Shown here: one piece after another, positions 28,301 through 35,333 of the stretch | Numbering within the stretch: position 1 is the first letter of the stretch | How the letters are laid out: every line of letters begins with the position of its first letter | NCBI RefSeq assembly: GCF_907163265.1 | Contig: NZ_CAJQUM010000001.1 | Coordinates: forward strand, 1,054,001-1,118,000 | Reading direction: 5' to 3' | From: Georgfuchsia toluolica | Lineage (GTDB): Bacteria > Pseudomonadota > Gammaproteobacteria > Burkholderiales > Rhodocyclaceae | Length of the DNA stretch: 64,000 nt | The notes under the pieces: model-generated | The model's input: only the letters and a program-made list of their open reading frames with translations | Databases searched by the model: none | Told to the model about the DNA's origin: nothing | Position numbers and translations under genes: made by a program

Positions 28301-30589
28301 ATCCGTCACGGTTATCGTCGGGTTCACCCAGCGTCCCAAATATATGCTGTTGTCAGCAAGTTTGAAAGTATCCGCTGCTGTGCCACCGCTCCACTTGATA
28401 TCGGCGCCAGTGGTGCCCGTGATGGCTGGGGTAAGTACAATGCCATTCTGGTTGGTTTGCACCTGGAACGGCGCATTGCGCATCTCGACCAGATTGCCGC
28501 TGCCATCCAGCACGTACGATGTGTTGGGCTGCAACGGAGTGTCTGGCGTAAAGGCCGTATTAAACCCGCCGGTCACCGGCACCGATGCCATTGTTGCTCC
28601 AATGAAGTTTCCGGCAACAGCGGGATTGTTGTAGGCTGCGATTGGTGCATTGGCCGTCACCGTGGTTGCGTTGCTGCTCACCACGGCCAGTTGGCTGCCA
28701 GTAGTCGCAAGCGCAGCAGTGGCACTGTTAGCTGCTGTTTGCGCAGCACTCGCTTGCGTGCTGGCTGTGGCTGCATCCGTGGCCGCGGCGGTGGCCGTAT
28801 TGGCCGCCGTCGTCACAGCTGCATCCGCTGCTGTCTGCGCCGTCTGCGCGTTGGTCAACTGCGTCGCCACCGCGGTTTGCGCCGCCTGCGCATTAACCTG
28901 CTGGGCCTGGGCGATCGCCAGTTGCTGCTGCGCGATCGTCAGTTGCGCCTGCGCCCCTGTCAGATCGCCCGCCGCTTGCAAGGTGGCCGCCTGGGCGGCG
29001 GCGGCGGCCGCTGCCGCCGCCGCGTTCTGCGCATTCGTCGCCGCCGTTTGCGCCGCGCTCAACGGCGTTGCCGCCGAACTTTGTGCGGTAATGATCGTTG
29101 CATTTTGCGTATTCGCCGCAGTCAGATTGGTGTTCGCCGTGGTCAGTGCATTGCCGGCACTGGTCAATGCAGTCGAAGCTGCTGCCTGCGCTGAAGTCAA
29201 TGCGTCATTCTGCGTGCTTACGTTTCCCGCAGCCGTTTGCACCGCTGTGCTCGCTGCTTGCAGGGAACTGTTTGCATTTTGCGTGGCGATGTTTGCCGGG
29301 CCTGCCGTTACGTCGGCAAATGTGCCATGCGTCGTCAAGGCGCCTTGTGCCGTTGCCGCCAGAGCCGCCGCCGCTGTTGCGGCATTTTGTGCAGCGGTTG
29401 CGTTGGCGGCGGCAGCCGTGGCATCGGCTGGTGTCAGTGCCGTTGCTGTAGTGACTGCCGTAGTCGCAGTAGCGATGTTGGCCGAAGCCGTGCTTATTGC
29501 CGTGGTTGCCGGAGCAGTACTTACTTGGGCGATACCAGTCAGGGTTGTATTGCTTGCCGTAGCTGCGCTGGCTGCAGCTTGCGCCGCCGCTGCTGCACTG
29601 GCTGCGGCGTCTGCTGCCGCCTGCGCCTCGATACCAAAAGTGCCATTCTGTACCGGTGCCGGAGGTGTGTCCGGACCAGCAGAAACCGTCTGGTTCGTTG
29701 TGTCCAGTGTCAAAGAATCATTGGTGGCTATCACCGGAATCGTGGTTTGCGGTGGAGTTACTACAGTAGTACCGGTCGTATCAGTAACAGCAGGCGCGAT
29801 CGGAACACTGGCTAGAATGCCGGCACCCTCGCTGGTGTTATCCACCACGGCCGTATCGCGGATCGGCGGCTCCACGGTTCGCGTGTCATGATTGTCTTGC
29901 CCACCACCCTTCTCCTCTTTCTCTTTCGCACCGATTACTTTCGGTTCCTTGGCCGGAGCAACTGCAACGGTGAAGAGATTGGTATTGATGGGCAGCAGTT
30001 CAGGGATGTGCGTCATCCCTCTTGCATACCCCATCTGGTTGGGTTTCACGTTGATCGATCCCACATCCGTAGTCAGTGAAGTCTCACCAAGGTTGACCTT
30101 GCTGTAAGCACCCGCCGGAACCCCCGGCAGAGCATTCGGCACAAAGGCCGTTTCATGGTCCGTACCGCGAATGCCGATGGTCGCCACCGGCGTGGTAATT
30201 TTGTATTCCTGCCTGTTGACGCGGCCAATGAGGCCGGTCACCGCGCGAAAGCTGCCTTTTACCAGGGAAAAGAAGCTGTTCTCGGGTTCACCCTGCCTGG
30301 TGGAAAACTTGAAGCTGTCGAACTTGAGCTGGGTATCCGGGCGCACAGCGATGAAACCGCCATCCACCATCTTGACTTGCGCCGAGGCGTCCCTGGCCGA
30401 ACTGATGGTGTCGCCTTCGTTGATGGCATCGCCTTTTCGCAAGGCACGAGCCATCCCGCCTGGACTGACAACTTGTACGTCACCATTGACGAACTGGATG
30501 TGACCTGCCGTATCGGCCCAAGCCGCAGTCGCATCGAGAAACAGCGCGGCCAAGCCAGCCATGCAGAGAAGAAGGTTGCGAGTTTTCAT
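25394..30589 (-). CDS. Giant FecR-domain secreted protein with Ala-rich stalk and four repeated barrel-like modules
   Basis: About 1731 residues. Residues 1-26 are a Sec signal peptide ending ATAAWA. A FecR domain follows (VNGDVQVVSPGG; TPVATIGIRGTDHE). An extremely alanine-, threonine- and glutamine-rich stretch, likely a long coiled stalk, spans about 316-650. Four modules of about 200 residues then repeat the order WG.W, HWI, SGTY.Y, L.ADFTNQ.V.V.VN, PI, CSG, G.F.G, GVVAF. The final parts resemble the C-terminal barrel of TbpB-like cargo proteins. There is no lipobox before the cleavage site. I start at the ATG 30589 with GAGG upstream; a GTG at 30601 is possible. The gene follows the Slam-like gene by 32 nt (20 nt if the GTG is used). 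Surface adhesion or ligand binding is inferred. Confidence 0.8.
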   Translation of the reverse strand: MKTRNLLLCMAGLAALFLDATAAWADTAGHIQFVNGDVQVVSPGGMARALRKGDAINEGDTISSARDASAQVKMVDGGFIAVRPDTQLKFDSFKFSTRQGEPENSFFSLVKGSFRAVTGLIGRVNRQEYKITTPVATIGIRGTDHETAFVPNALPGVPAGAYSKVNLGETSLTTDVGSINVKPNQMGYARGMTHIPELLPINTNLFTVAVAPAKEPKVIGAKEKEEKGGGQDNHDTRTVEPPIRDTAVVDNTSEGAGILASVPIAPAVTDTTGTTVVTPPQTTIPVIATNDSLTLDTTNQTVSAGPDTPPAPVQNGTFGIEAQAAADAAASAAAAAQAAASAATASNTTLTGIAQVSTAPATTAISTASANIATATTAVTTATALTPADATAAAANATAAQNAATAAAALAATAQGALTTHGTFADVTAGPANIATQNANSSLQAASTAVQTAAGNVSTQNDALTSAQAAASTALTSAGNALTTANTNLTAANTQNATIITAQSSAATPLSAAQTAATNAQNAAAAAAAAAAQAATLQAAGDLTGAQAQLTIAQQQLAIAQAQQVNAQAAQTAVATQLTNAQTAQTAADAAVTTAANTATAAATDAATASTQASAAQTAANSATAALATTGSQLAVVSSNATTVTANAPIAAYNNPAVAGNFIGATMASVPVTGGFNTAFTPDTPLQPNTSYVLDGSGNLVEMRNAPFQVQTNQNGIVLTPAITGTTGADIKWSGGTAADTFKLADNSIYLGRWVNPTITVTDNANPANVFTYTPLDNVWIALLPPLTGYVQSLVGTTTYTMAGHTTPVDAFGNLGVLTSAALTADFTNQLVSAAVNLTMSTGSMAGTFNVAANNMPIQGSGFGVPNSSALTTSCSGTGCAAGPTGYSADLGGNFAGTAAASAAFSYNIWPTTTLISDPATNSVQGLVAFTTTTPPTVSSGGPFAAIAATGTAVAYTGAYGGSFSFIAAPGDVTPAGNPTTFTQRYGDISGYWTDVLNGASTTTPPTTTTNGITFGVWETVASVDIHEHHVIMPGEGSGTAHAYMFGAEGYLDSPVAFFNGINGNTGPLVGTFSYNKVAMTSYDNNSNNWATGTALSASMSADFTHQTANVALAGTMGATSWTSAGSGMPITFLDSFNGTGASFNSSSPVITVNTLACSTCGGNINGSFVGQNYAGAIVQYNVWDNNGLNVDGLVAFDRMPVGTNPTVINSAPNPAMTSYVLTNNSYNVERPTSITTDTATGVLTGWGVGGFNSTVAPAAGSVAQTAVGSGSGTINWGEWATGSVADNTFSYVPGTAQLHWITAPEPTPVYLSEVLTTTATYHFVDGDVTSNGGTFDVWTPTPIHGTVNGGSSLTVNFATQSVAVNLGLAVNGHDWLASTSDASLQYQNSDTLNSFNADSKRLPSEPGYLTVTVDATPASGNLAGQLVGSGLDGAFLKFNLDGQVINPGPTPGYEFVQGVAAFGADVPNDPLTPYKIAVAMVNDPVLMDGSDPMVGGYQALTKVAFDGSGNLIKLYGEKDDKIEFSLGTLGSAFTGASSAGPACSPCTDAVTGIAWGRWAPGVTATITEAGASPQVVPINGGGVHWIATPELSGPTTLPVSGTYDYVVAGGTNPTDSTGGVGTLNSASLRADFTNQKVNVGVNATVGATTIDASASNVPIFKNATFNADTVSGLAVACSGSGTACGAPGTPRGEIRGGFGGAGAMGAVMIYGFLPNPAVQNIITGVVALHR

Positions 30590-30621
30590 GAGGCGCCTCA
30601 CTATCTAAACCTGTTGAACAA

Positions 30622-32046
30622 TCAAAAGTCCCTGCGCACCGCTACCGATACGTCGGCGCGGTGGTAGCGGTAAATCGCAATGTTTGAATCGTTGCTTGAT
30701 AAGGCCAGTTGCGGCCGTACTGTCCATAATTTATCGAAATGCCAGTTCAGACCTAACGTCACATCCGTCTGCCGATCATCGCGGGTTACCAGAAAAGCGG
30801 CATTGGCTTTGTCATATCGCGCCCACTGGAAACCGATACTTTCAAAAAAGTCCCACTTGTCGTTCAGCATTACCTGGGTACCAAAGCGCAGCCCCGTCAT
30901 GTCCTTGTTGCCATCGGCGCGTCCGCCCGTGGGATTGATAGCGGTCACTGGCGCCACGCTTTTCTCGTGCCCCACGAAGATGCTGCCAAACAATGCCGAC
31001 TTGCCATCGGGCATGACATGCATCCAGCCCGCGCCGACAACCGACTGGTCGAAATCCTGGATCCGCATCGAATCCGGATCAAAACGGAAGCTGGAGAACT
31101 GGCCGAACATGCTGAGCTGATTGCCCGGACTGAGCATGTGCCGCCACTCGCCGTTGACGCCTGCCGTGTTGTAAAGGCGCGTCGTCGACAACATGTATTG
31201 ATCTCCCAGCAGGCCGGCACGGAACGTATCTTCGCCAGTGGTGTAGGAAACCCCTGCATGCTCGAGCAGATCGACGGTGTCGAATTGGGATTCCGACGTA
31301 TAGCCACGCTGACGCAGATCGACTCCAGCATACAGCGCCAACTTCGGAGAAATCGAGTGCGTCACTTCGCCGCCCATTGCGATGCCGGCATAGCTGTCGG
31401 CCATGGAGATATTGGCCTGACTCAAGGTAAACACCAGATTACCGAACACAGGGATGGGAATCTGGCCCTGGCTGGTAGAACTATTGATATTGGTGTCGCG
31501 GCCCACTGATCCTTCGAGATAGGCGGTGATTCGCGTCTGCAGCGCTTTCTCGTGCGCCGCCATCGCATCCAGATACTTCTGAATGGTAACCCTAGCCGCT
31601 TCCGGCGGATTCTGTTTCATTACCGTATCGAATTCGGTCTTGGCGCGCGGCAAGTCGCCCAATTGAAAATAGGCGCGGGCCATGTCGAGGCGCGCACCGG
31701 CAAAATTGGGATCCACTGCGATCACCCGCTCGAAAGCGATGGTCGCCTTGTCCGGCCTGCCGCTGTCCAGCGCGGCTATGCCCAACAGGTAATCGAAACG
31801 CTTGTCGCCGGCCTTTTCGAATTCCAGGGGTTCCAGCAAGCCATAAGCCTCTGCGGCTTTCCCGGCTTTCATCAGGGCCTCGGCATCATCTACCGGCTTT
31901 TCAGTCGCGGCAACTAAGGCAGCGTGCCTGGCCTGCGCATCCGGGCCAGCCTGTGCCTTAGCGTCCTGAGCATAAGCGACCCCATTCCCCAGGGTAATTA
32001 ATGCAAACCCCGCCGCCAGGCCGCAACAAAATCGACCAAAAGCCAT
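30622..32046 (-). CDS. TPR plus beta-barrel outer membrane protein, Slam/type XI secretion type
   Basis: The 474-residue protein has a signal peptide (to about 27, ending AYAQD). A TPR-type helical domain covers about 50-165 (DYLLGIAALDSGRPDKATIAF, ARLDMARAYFQLGDLPRAK). From about 170 to the end it has alternating beta strands closing with RADVSVAVRRDF, the terminal phenylalanine of outer membrane barrels. TPR followed by a barrel of about 14 strands is the layout of surface lipoprotein assembly modulators (DUF560). These move TbpB-like cargo across the outer membrane. It is directly upstream of the giant FecR protein, which carries TbpB-like repeats, so that protein is the likely cargo. Confidence 0.8.
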   Translation of the reverse strand: MAFGRFCCGLAAGFALITLGNGVAYAQDAKAQAGPDAQARHAALVAATEKPVDDAEALMKAGKAAEAYGLLEPLEFEKAGDKRFDYLLGIAALDSGRPDKATIAFERVIAVDPNFAGARLDMARAYFQLGDLPRAKTEFDTVMKQNPPEAARVTIQKYLDAMAAHEKALQTRITAYLEGSVGRDTNINSSTSQGQIPIPVFGNLVFTLSQANISMADSYAGIAMGGEVTHSISPKLALYAGVDLRQRGYTSESQFDTVDLLEHAGVSYTTGEDTFRAGLLGDQYMLSTTRLYNTAGVNGEWRHMLSPGNQLSMFGQFSSFRFDPDSMRIQDFDQSVVGAGWMHVMPDGKSALFGSIFVGHEKSVAPVTAINPTGGRADGNKDMTGLRFGTQVMLNDKWDFFESIGFQWARYDKANAAFLVTRDDRQTDVTLGLNWHFDKLWTVRPQLALSSNDSNIAIYRYHRADVSVAVRRDF

Positions 32047-32228
32047 AGATACCTCCCCATCCCATTATTAGCAAACAATTCCGCTACTTTTAGCATGGCT
32101 ATACAAGAAAGTCCATGGCGGAAATTGCATGAATGACAGTGTCTTTTTGAACCCAAAAAACGGCTGTTCGCAATCAACAGGTTGCGATGTGGGAGTATTG
32201 CCAGGCTTCATCGCGTTAAAATGCCGCC

Positions 32229-32597
32229 ATGATTGAACTGAACCCAAGCGAAACCCGCGCCCTGCGCGCCCAGGCCCATCATCTGCGGCCAGTCGTCAGT
32301 ATCAGCCAAAACGGCCTCTCCGATGCGGTGATGAAGGAAATCGACCGTTCGTTGAATGCGCATGAACTGATCAAGGTGAAACTTTACGGCATCGAACGCG
32401 CCGAGCGCGATGCCGTGCTGGCAACAATATGCGGGCAACTGGATTGCGCGCCGATCCAGCATATCGGCAATGTCCTGGTGCTGTGGCGGCCAAAACCCGC
32501 GGCCGAAGCCAAAACGCCATCACCCCGACGCAATCCCAAACCCAAGACCAAGAAGCAGGCAGCCGCTGCGGCAGAACGTAGTCTGCGCAAGAGTTAG
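32229..32597 (+). CDS. yhbY: CRM-domain ribosome-associated RNA-binding protein YhbY
   Basis: In this 122-residue protein, residues 1-95 are a CRM (CRS1-YhbY) domain. Motifs are ALRAQAHHLRPVVSISQNGLSDAVMKEIDRSLNAHELIKVKL and IQHIGNVLVLWRP. The C-terminal tail is lysine- and proline-rich. YhbY binds pre-50S particles. The gene diverges from the Slam-like gene, with 182 nt between them. Confidence 0.92.
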   Translation: MIELNPSETRALRAQAHHLRPVVSISQNGLSDAVMKEIDRSLNAHELIKVKLYGIERAERDAVLATICGQLDCAPIQHIGNVLVLWRPKPAAEAKTPSPRRNPKPKTKKQAAAAAERSLRKS

Positions 32598-32699
32598 CGG
32601 TTATTGAGCCTGGAACCTTGACTCTCATGGCCTTGGTGGCTTGCGCTGCCATGAAATCATTTACTCACTTGACACCGGCCGACTGATGGGTGACTACTT

Positions 32700-32942
32700 T
32701 CACTCCTGAATCAGCGGTTTTCCTCGTTCAATCAGTCGGGGCACGAAATTTTCGATCAATTCACTTCTGGGAAGCTTTGATAACTGAGTACGAACAAGTT
32801 TACGGTCGCGGGTCAGTCGGTCTTTCATCATAAACACCAAGTGATTCTTCTCGCCATCTTCCACTGTACGTGGGCTCCATTGCCCAATGTAAGCGGCAAT
32901 TGCCGGATTCAGTTTAATGATTAAGTGTGGGTCAATAGCCAA
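32700..32942 (-). CDS. Small hypothetical protein, 80 residues
   Basis: The product, with a TTG start at 32942, begins MAIDPHLIIKLNPAIAAYIGQW and is charged and soluble. The start overlaps the end of the putative lipoprotein gene by 11 nt, so the two are probably co-translated. No family is recognised. Confidence 0.45.
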   Translation of the reverse strand: MAIDPHLIIKLNPAIAAYIGQWSPRTVEDGEKNHLVFMMKDRLTRDRKLVRTQLSKLPRSELIENFVPRLIERGKPLIQE

Positions 32943-33303
32943 TTATTCGGTACATGCCCCAATGTAGGCTTACATGGAACGGCCTTGCTAAAATCTCACC
33001 ATCCGGCACCCATTTGTTACGATCAAGCACACCAGGAGTTGCAAGCAAAATAGTGCCTACGCCTTCTTCTCCCTCTCGCTGGAAGATCAATGTCGCTGCC
33101 TGACCATGCTGGGCGTAGTGTCCTATTGACCCAAATATAATTCCATCTCCCGGCAATCCTTCGACTCCTTGAATTCTTTCAAATCTACCAGCGTCCTGTT
33201 GGGGCGCAATTGCTACTGGTGGACTCATGCAAGTCGATAGAAACATGGCCGCTAGAATTGCAAGGCTCTCTCCTGCCCCTCTCCCACGAGGGGCGAGGAG
33301 CAA
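32932..33303 (-). CDS. Putative small lipoprotein
   Basis: The 123-residue frame has a TTG start at 33303. The N-terminus carries a hydrophobic run and a weak lipobox (LAILAAMFLSTC), followed by a soluble domain with GVGTILLATPGVLDRNKWVPDGE and FHVSLHWGMYRIIGY. The first dozen codons lie in repeat-like DNA next to the family C copy, so the true start may be different. The function is unknown. Confidence 0.45.
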   Translation of the reverse strand: MLLAPRGRGAGESLAILAAMFLSTCMSPPVAIAPQQDAGRFERIQGVEGLPGDGIIFGSIGHYAQHGQAATLIFQREGEEGVGTILLATPGVLDRNKWVPDGEILARPFHVSLHWGMYRIIGY

Positions 33304-33305
33304 CT

Positions 33306-33360
33306 CTAGATTCTCGCTTTCGCCGGAATGACCGAAGAGAATCCCCGTGGGATGACGGCG
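33306..33360. repeat. Repeat family C copy forming the end of the exonuclease gene
   Basis: Read on the reverse strand, this stretch encodes AVIPRGFSSVIPAKARI and a stop. It is a form of the widespread intergenic repeat known for VIPAKAGI-like protein tails. A 25-bp piece (33328-33352) recurs with two changes inside repeat A3 at 15325-15349. Confidence 0.7.
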
Positions 33361-33935
33361 CTACGTTTCACCCACTCCCGATACACCCGCAACGGCACCT
33401 GCGCATCATTCGCCGCATAAAGAATCTGCCCCGAACTAAAGCGCGGATTGGCCCAGTTGGTCGTGGAAATTTTTCTTGACTTTTGCAGCTTCTGGCCGAA
33501 GAAATGCGCTACCGCCGTCTTGGCGCCGAAATCCTGGCGCTGGATGCCACGCAGGGCCACGGATAAATCCAGTATCCCTTGGGCATGGATGTCGAACTTC
33601 GCTGCCAATCGCTTTACGTCATCCTTGATGCCGAAACCCACTTTCATGATGCGCGGCGACTCCAGGAGTGGTTTCAGAAGCGTGATGTCGAATTGGGTGT
33701 TTAGAGGGAAGAGCCAGGCCCGGTCGTCAGTGGCAAGCTGGATCAAGTGGGGGCCGGTGGATTCCTCGCCCTTGCGAAAGGTGGGTTTGGATTCGGTGTC
33801 GAAGCCGAGCGCATCGGCCGCCAGCATAACGGCTACGGCCACTTCGGCGGCCTGCCGTGACTGGATCAGGGTTACGTCTTCCGGTCGGATGCCTGGATAG
33901 GGCGGCAGTACGGCAGGGGCGGGAGTGTCGCTCAA
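33306..33935 (-). CDS. DEDDy 3'-5' exonuclease (RNase D-like domain)
   Basis: This 209-residue single-domain exonuclease shows the DEDDy residues. ALGFDTESKP gives D and E, the region around KVGFGIKDDVKRL gives the third acid, and LYAANDAQVPL gives Y-X3-D. It resembles small RNase D/WRN-like nucleases without HRDC domains. The last 17 residues come from repeat C, so the native C-terminus has been replaced or extended. It overlaps the next upstream gene by 4 nt. Confidence 0.85.
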   Translation of the reverse strand: MSDTPAPAVLPPYPGIRPEDVTLIQSRQAAEVAVAVMLAADALGFDTESKPTFRKGEESTGPHLIQLATDDRAWLFPLNTQFDITLLKPLLESPRIMKVGFGIKDDVKRLAAKFDIHAQGILDLSVALRGIQRQDFGAKTAVAHFFGQKLQKSRKISTTNWANPRFSSGQILYAANDAQVPLRVYREWVKRSAVIPRGFSSVIPAKARI

Positions 33936-34273
33936 GGCGACTCAGCGAGCCACGCTTCTGCTTGCGCCAGACTCTCGAATACTTCCAGATCGACATCGCC
34001 GATGGCGCGTGTGAGCCAGGCGCTCCACGTCACCCACTGGCTGCGGCAAAGCACGGCGATCTTGCCGAAATCATGGCCATGCGCACGTGCGAACTTGATT
34101 TCCTCCCACGCCACGTCGAGCGTGAAATCGGCCATGTTGCGCAAATCGAAAAGCAGGTTGAGCGGCGCGCTGGCCCTGCTCACCAGCGCCTCGAATTCCT
34201 GAAAATCCGCAAGGGTGAATTCGCCCAGTACGGCGACGGTGACGAGATGTTCCTTGTGGTCGATGGTAATCAT
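33932..34273 (-). CDS. SpoIIAA-like (STAS fold) protein
   Basis: The 113-residue product starts MITIDHKEHLVTVAVLGEFTLADF and contains LNLLFDLRNMADFTLDVAWEEIKFARAHG. This is the pattern of the SpoIIAA-like/DUF3478 family, which has a STAS-type fold. The role is unknown in most bacteria; a lipid- or membrane-linked function has been suggested for some relatives. It is translationally coupled to the exonuclease gene (4-nt overlap). Confidence 0.8.
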   Translation of the reverse strand: MITIDHKEHLVTVAVLGEFTLADFQEFEALVSRASAPLNLLFDLRNMADFTLDVAWEEIKFARAHGHDFGKIAVLCRSQWVTWSAWLTRAIGDVDLEVFESLAQAEAWLAESP

Positions 34274-34309
34274 GGCGGTTCCCTGAACGGAGTTTGGCCT
34301 GACTATAAC

Positions 34310-35176
34310 TCAGTCCTGTTCCGTCGGCGCTACAGGCGCAGAGCGCGAGAGTGCCATGGCGGCCACGCCGCCGGCCACGATGATCGCAATGCCGCTCCAG
34401 GCCAGCGGCACCAGCACTTCGCCCCAGAGCAGCATGCCAAACAGGCTGGAGAAGACGACGGTCGTATAGGCCAGGCTGGCTGTTGCCAGTGTCTTGCCAC
34501 GCTTGTAGGCAGCGGTCATGCACAGTTGTGCCGACGCACCAAACGCGCCGACGCCAAACAGCAGCCCCCAGCCGCGCGCATCGACGGTATGAACTGAACC
34601 GAAGGCCAGCAGCCACGGCACGCCGCCCAGCATGGAAAACAGCGAGAAGTAGAACACCGTGCGCCACTCCGGCTCGCCCCTCTCGCCCAGGTACCTCACA
34701 TTCAGATAGGCAACGCTGGAAACGACGCCCGATACCAGCCCGAGCACACCGCCCAGCCACTGTTCGCGCGCCAGAGTCGGTTGCAACAGCATGGCGATGC
34801 CGACGAAGCCGAGCGCCAGTGCGCCGTAAAGCATCGGCCGCACCGGCTCACGCATCCAGAACGCCAGCAACGCGGCGAGGAATAACGGTGACGTATAGCT
34901 GAGCGTCACTGCCGCCGCTAGCGGGATCATGCCAATAGCGTAGAAATAAGCCACCAGCGCAACAAAGCCGGCGCAGCCGCGCACGAGGTGGGAACGCCAC
35001 AGCGGCGTCGCCAGCGGCAGCCGGCGCACCATGATATAGCCGCCCAGCAACAACGTCGCCACGGCGCCGCGCGCGAACACCAGTTCACCGGACGAGAACA
35101 CCTGGCTGCCGAGCTTGACACAGACCCCCATGCAGGCGAACAGGAAACTCGCCGCGACCATCCAAAGAGATTGCAT
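34310..35176 (-). CDS. EamA/DMT-family transporter
   Basis: The 288-residue membrane protein has ten hydrophobic segments in two EamA repeats. The first starts SLWMVAASFLFACMGVCVK and the second is around LGLVSGVVSSVAYLNVR. The end is AWSGIAIIVAGGVAAMAL. I start at 35176 (MQSLWMVAASF); an upstream in-frame start at 35236 would read into repeat B2. The substrate is unknown; relatives export metabolites or amino acids. Confidence 0.85.
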   Translation of the reverse strand: MQSLWMVAASFLFACMGVCVKLGSQVFSSGELVFARGAVATLLLGGYIMVRRLPLATPLWRSHLVRGCAGFVALVAYFYAIGMIPLAAAVTLSYTSPLFLAALLAFWMREPVRPMLYGALALGFVGIAMLLQPTLAREQWLGGVLGLVSGVVSSVAYLNVRYLGERGEPEWRTVFYFSLFSMLGGVPWLLAFGSVHTVDARGWGLLFGVGAFGASAQLCMTAAYKRGKTLATASLAYTTVVFSSLFGMLLWGEVLVPLAWSGIAIIVAGGVAAMALSRSAPVAPTEQD

Positions 35177-35219
35177 ATTCAATAGTGTGAAAAAGTAAAA
35201 CCAGCGCGCATGGTTACTA

Positions 35220-35306
35220 TCGAGCGTAGCGAGCAAATCAGTAACCCCGCCCCGGGGCGGGGTTGGGGTAGGGGGCCTTCAATTTGCCTTTGCGCATTTT
35301 CATCTT
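35220..35306 (-). repeat. Repeat family B, copy 2
   Basis: On the reverse strand it reads AAGATGAAAATGCGCAAAGG, then a GGGG/CCCC hairpin, then GCTCGCTACGCTCGA. It begins 27 nt after the Rieske oxygenase stop codon and points the same way as that gene. Confidence 0.8.
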
Positions 35307-35333
35307 CGGGGGTGGCGCTAGCAACCGTGCACG

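Noticed and set aside
28650-29891. A 413-codon forward frame rich in alanine and valine, and another at 27638-29194 rich in cysteine and arginine
   Set aside because: Both are shadows of the repetitive Ala/Thr stalk codons of the giant FecR gene. The first looks like membrane segments only because of composition.
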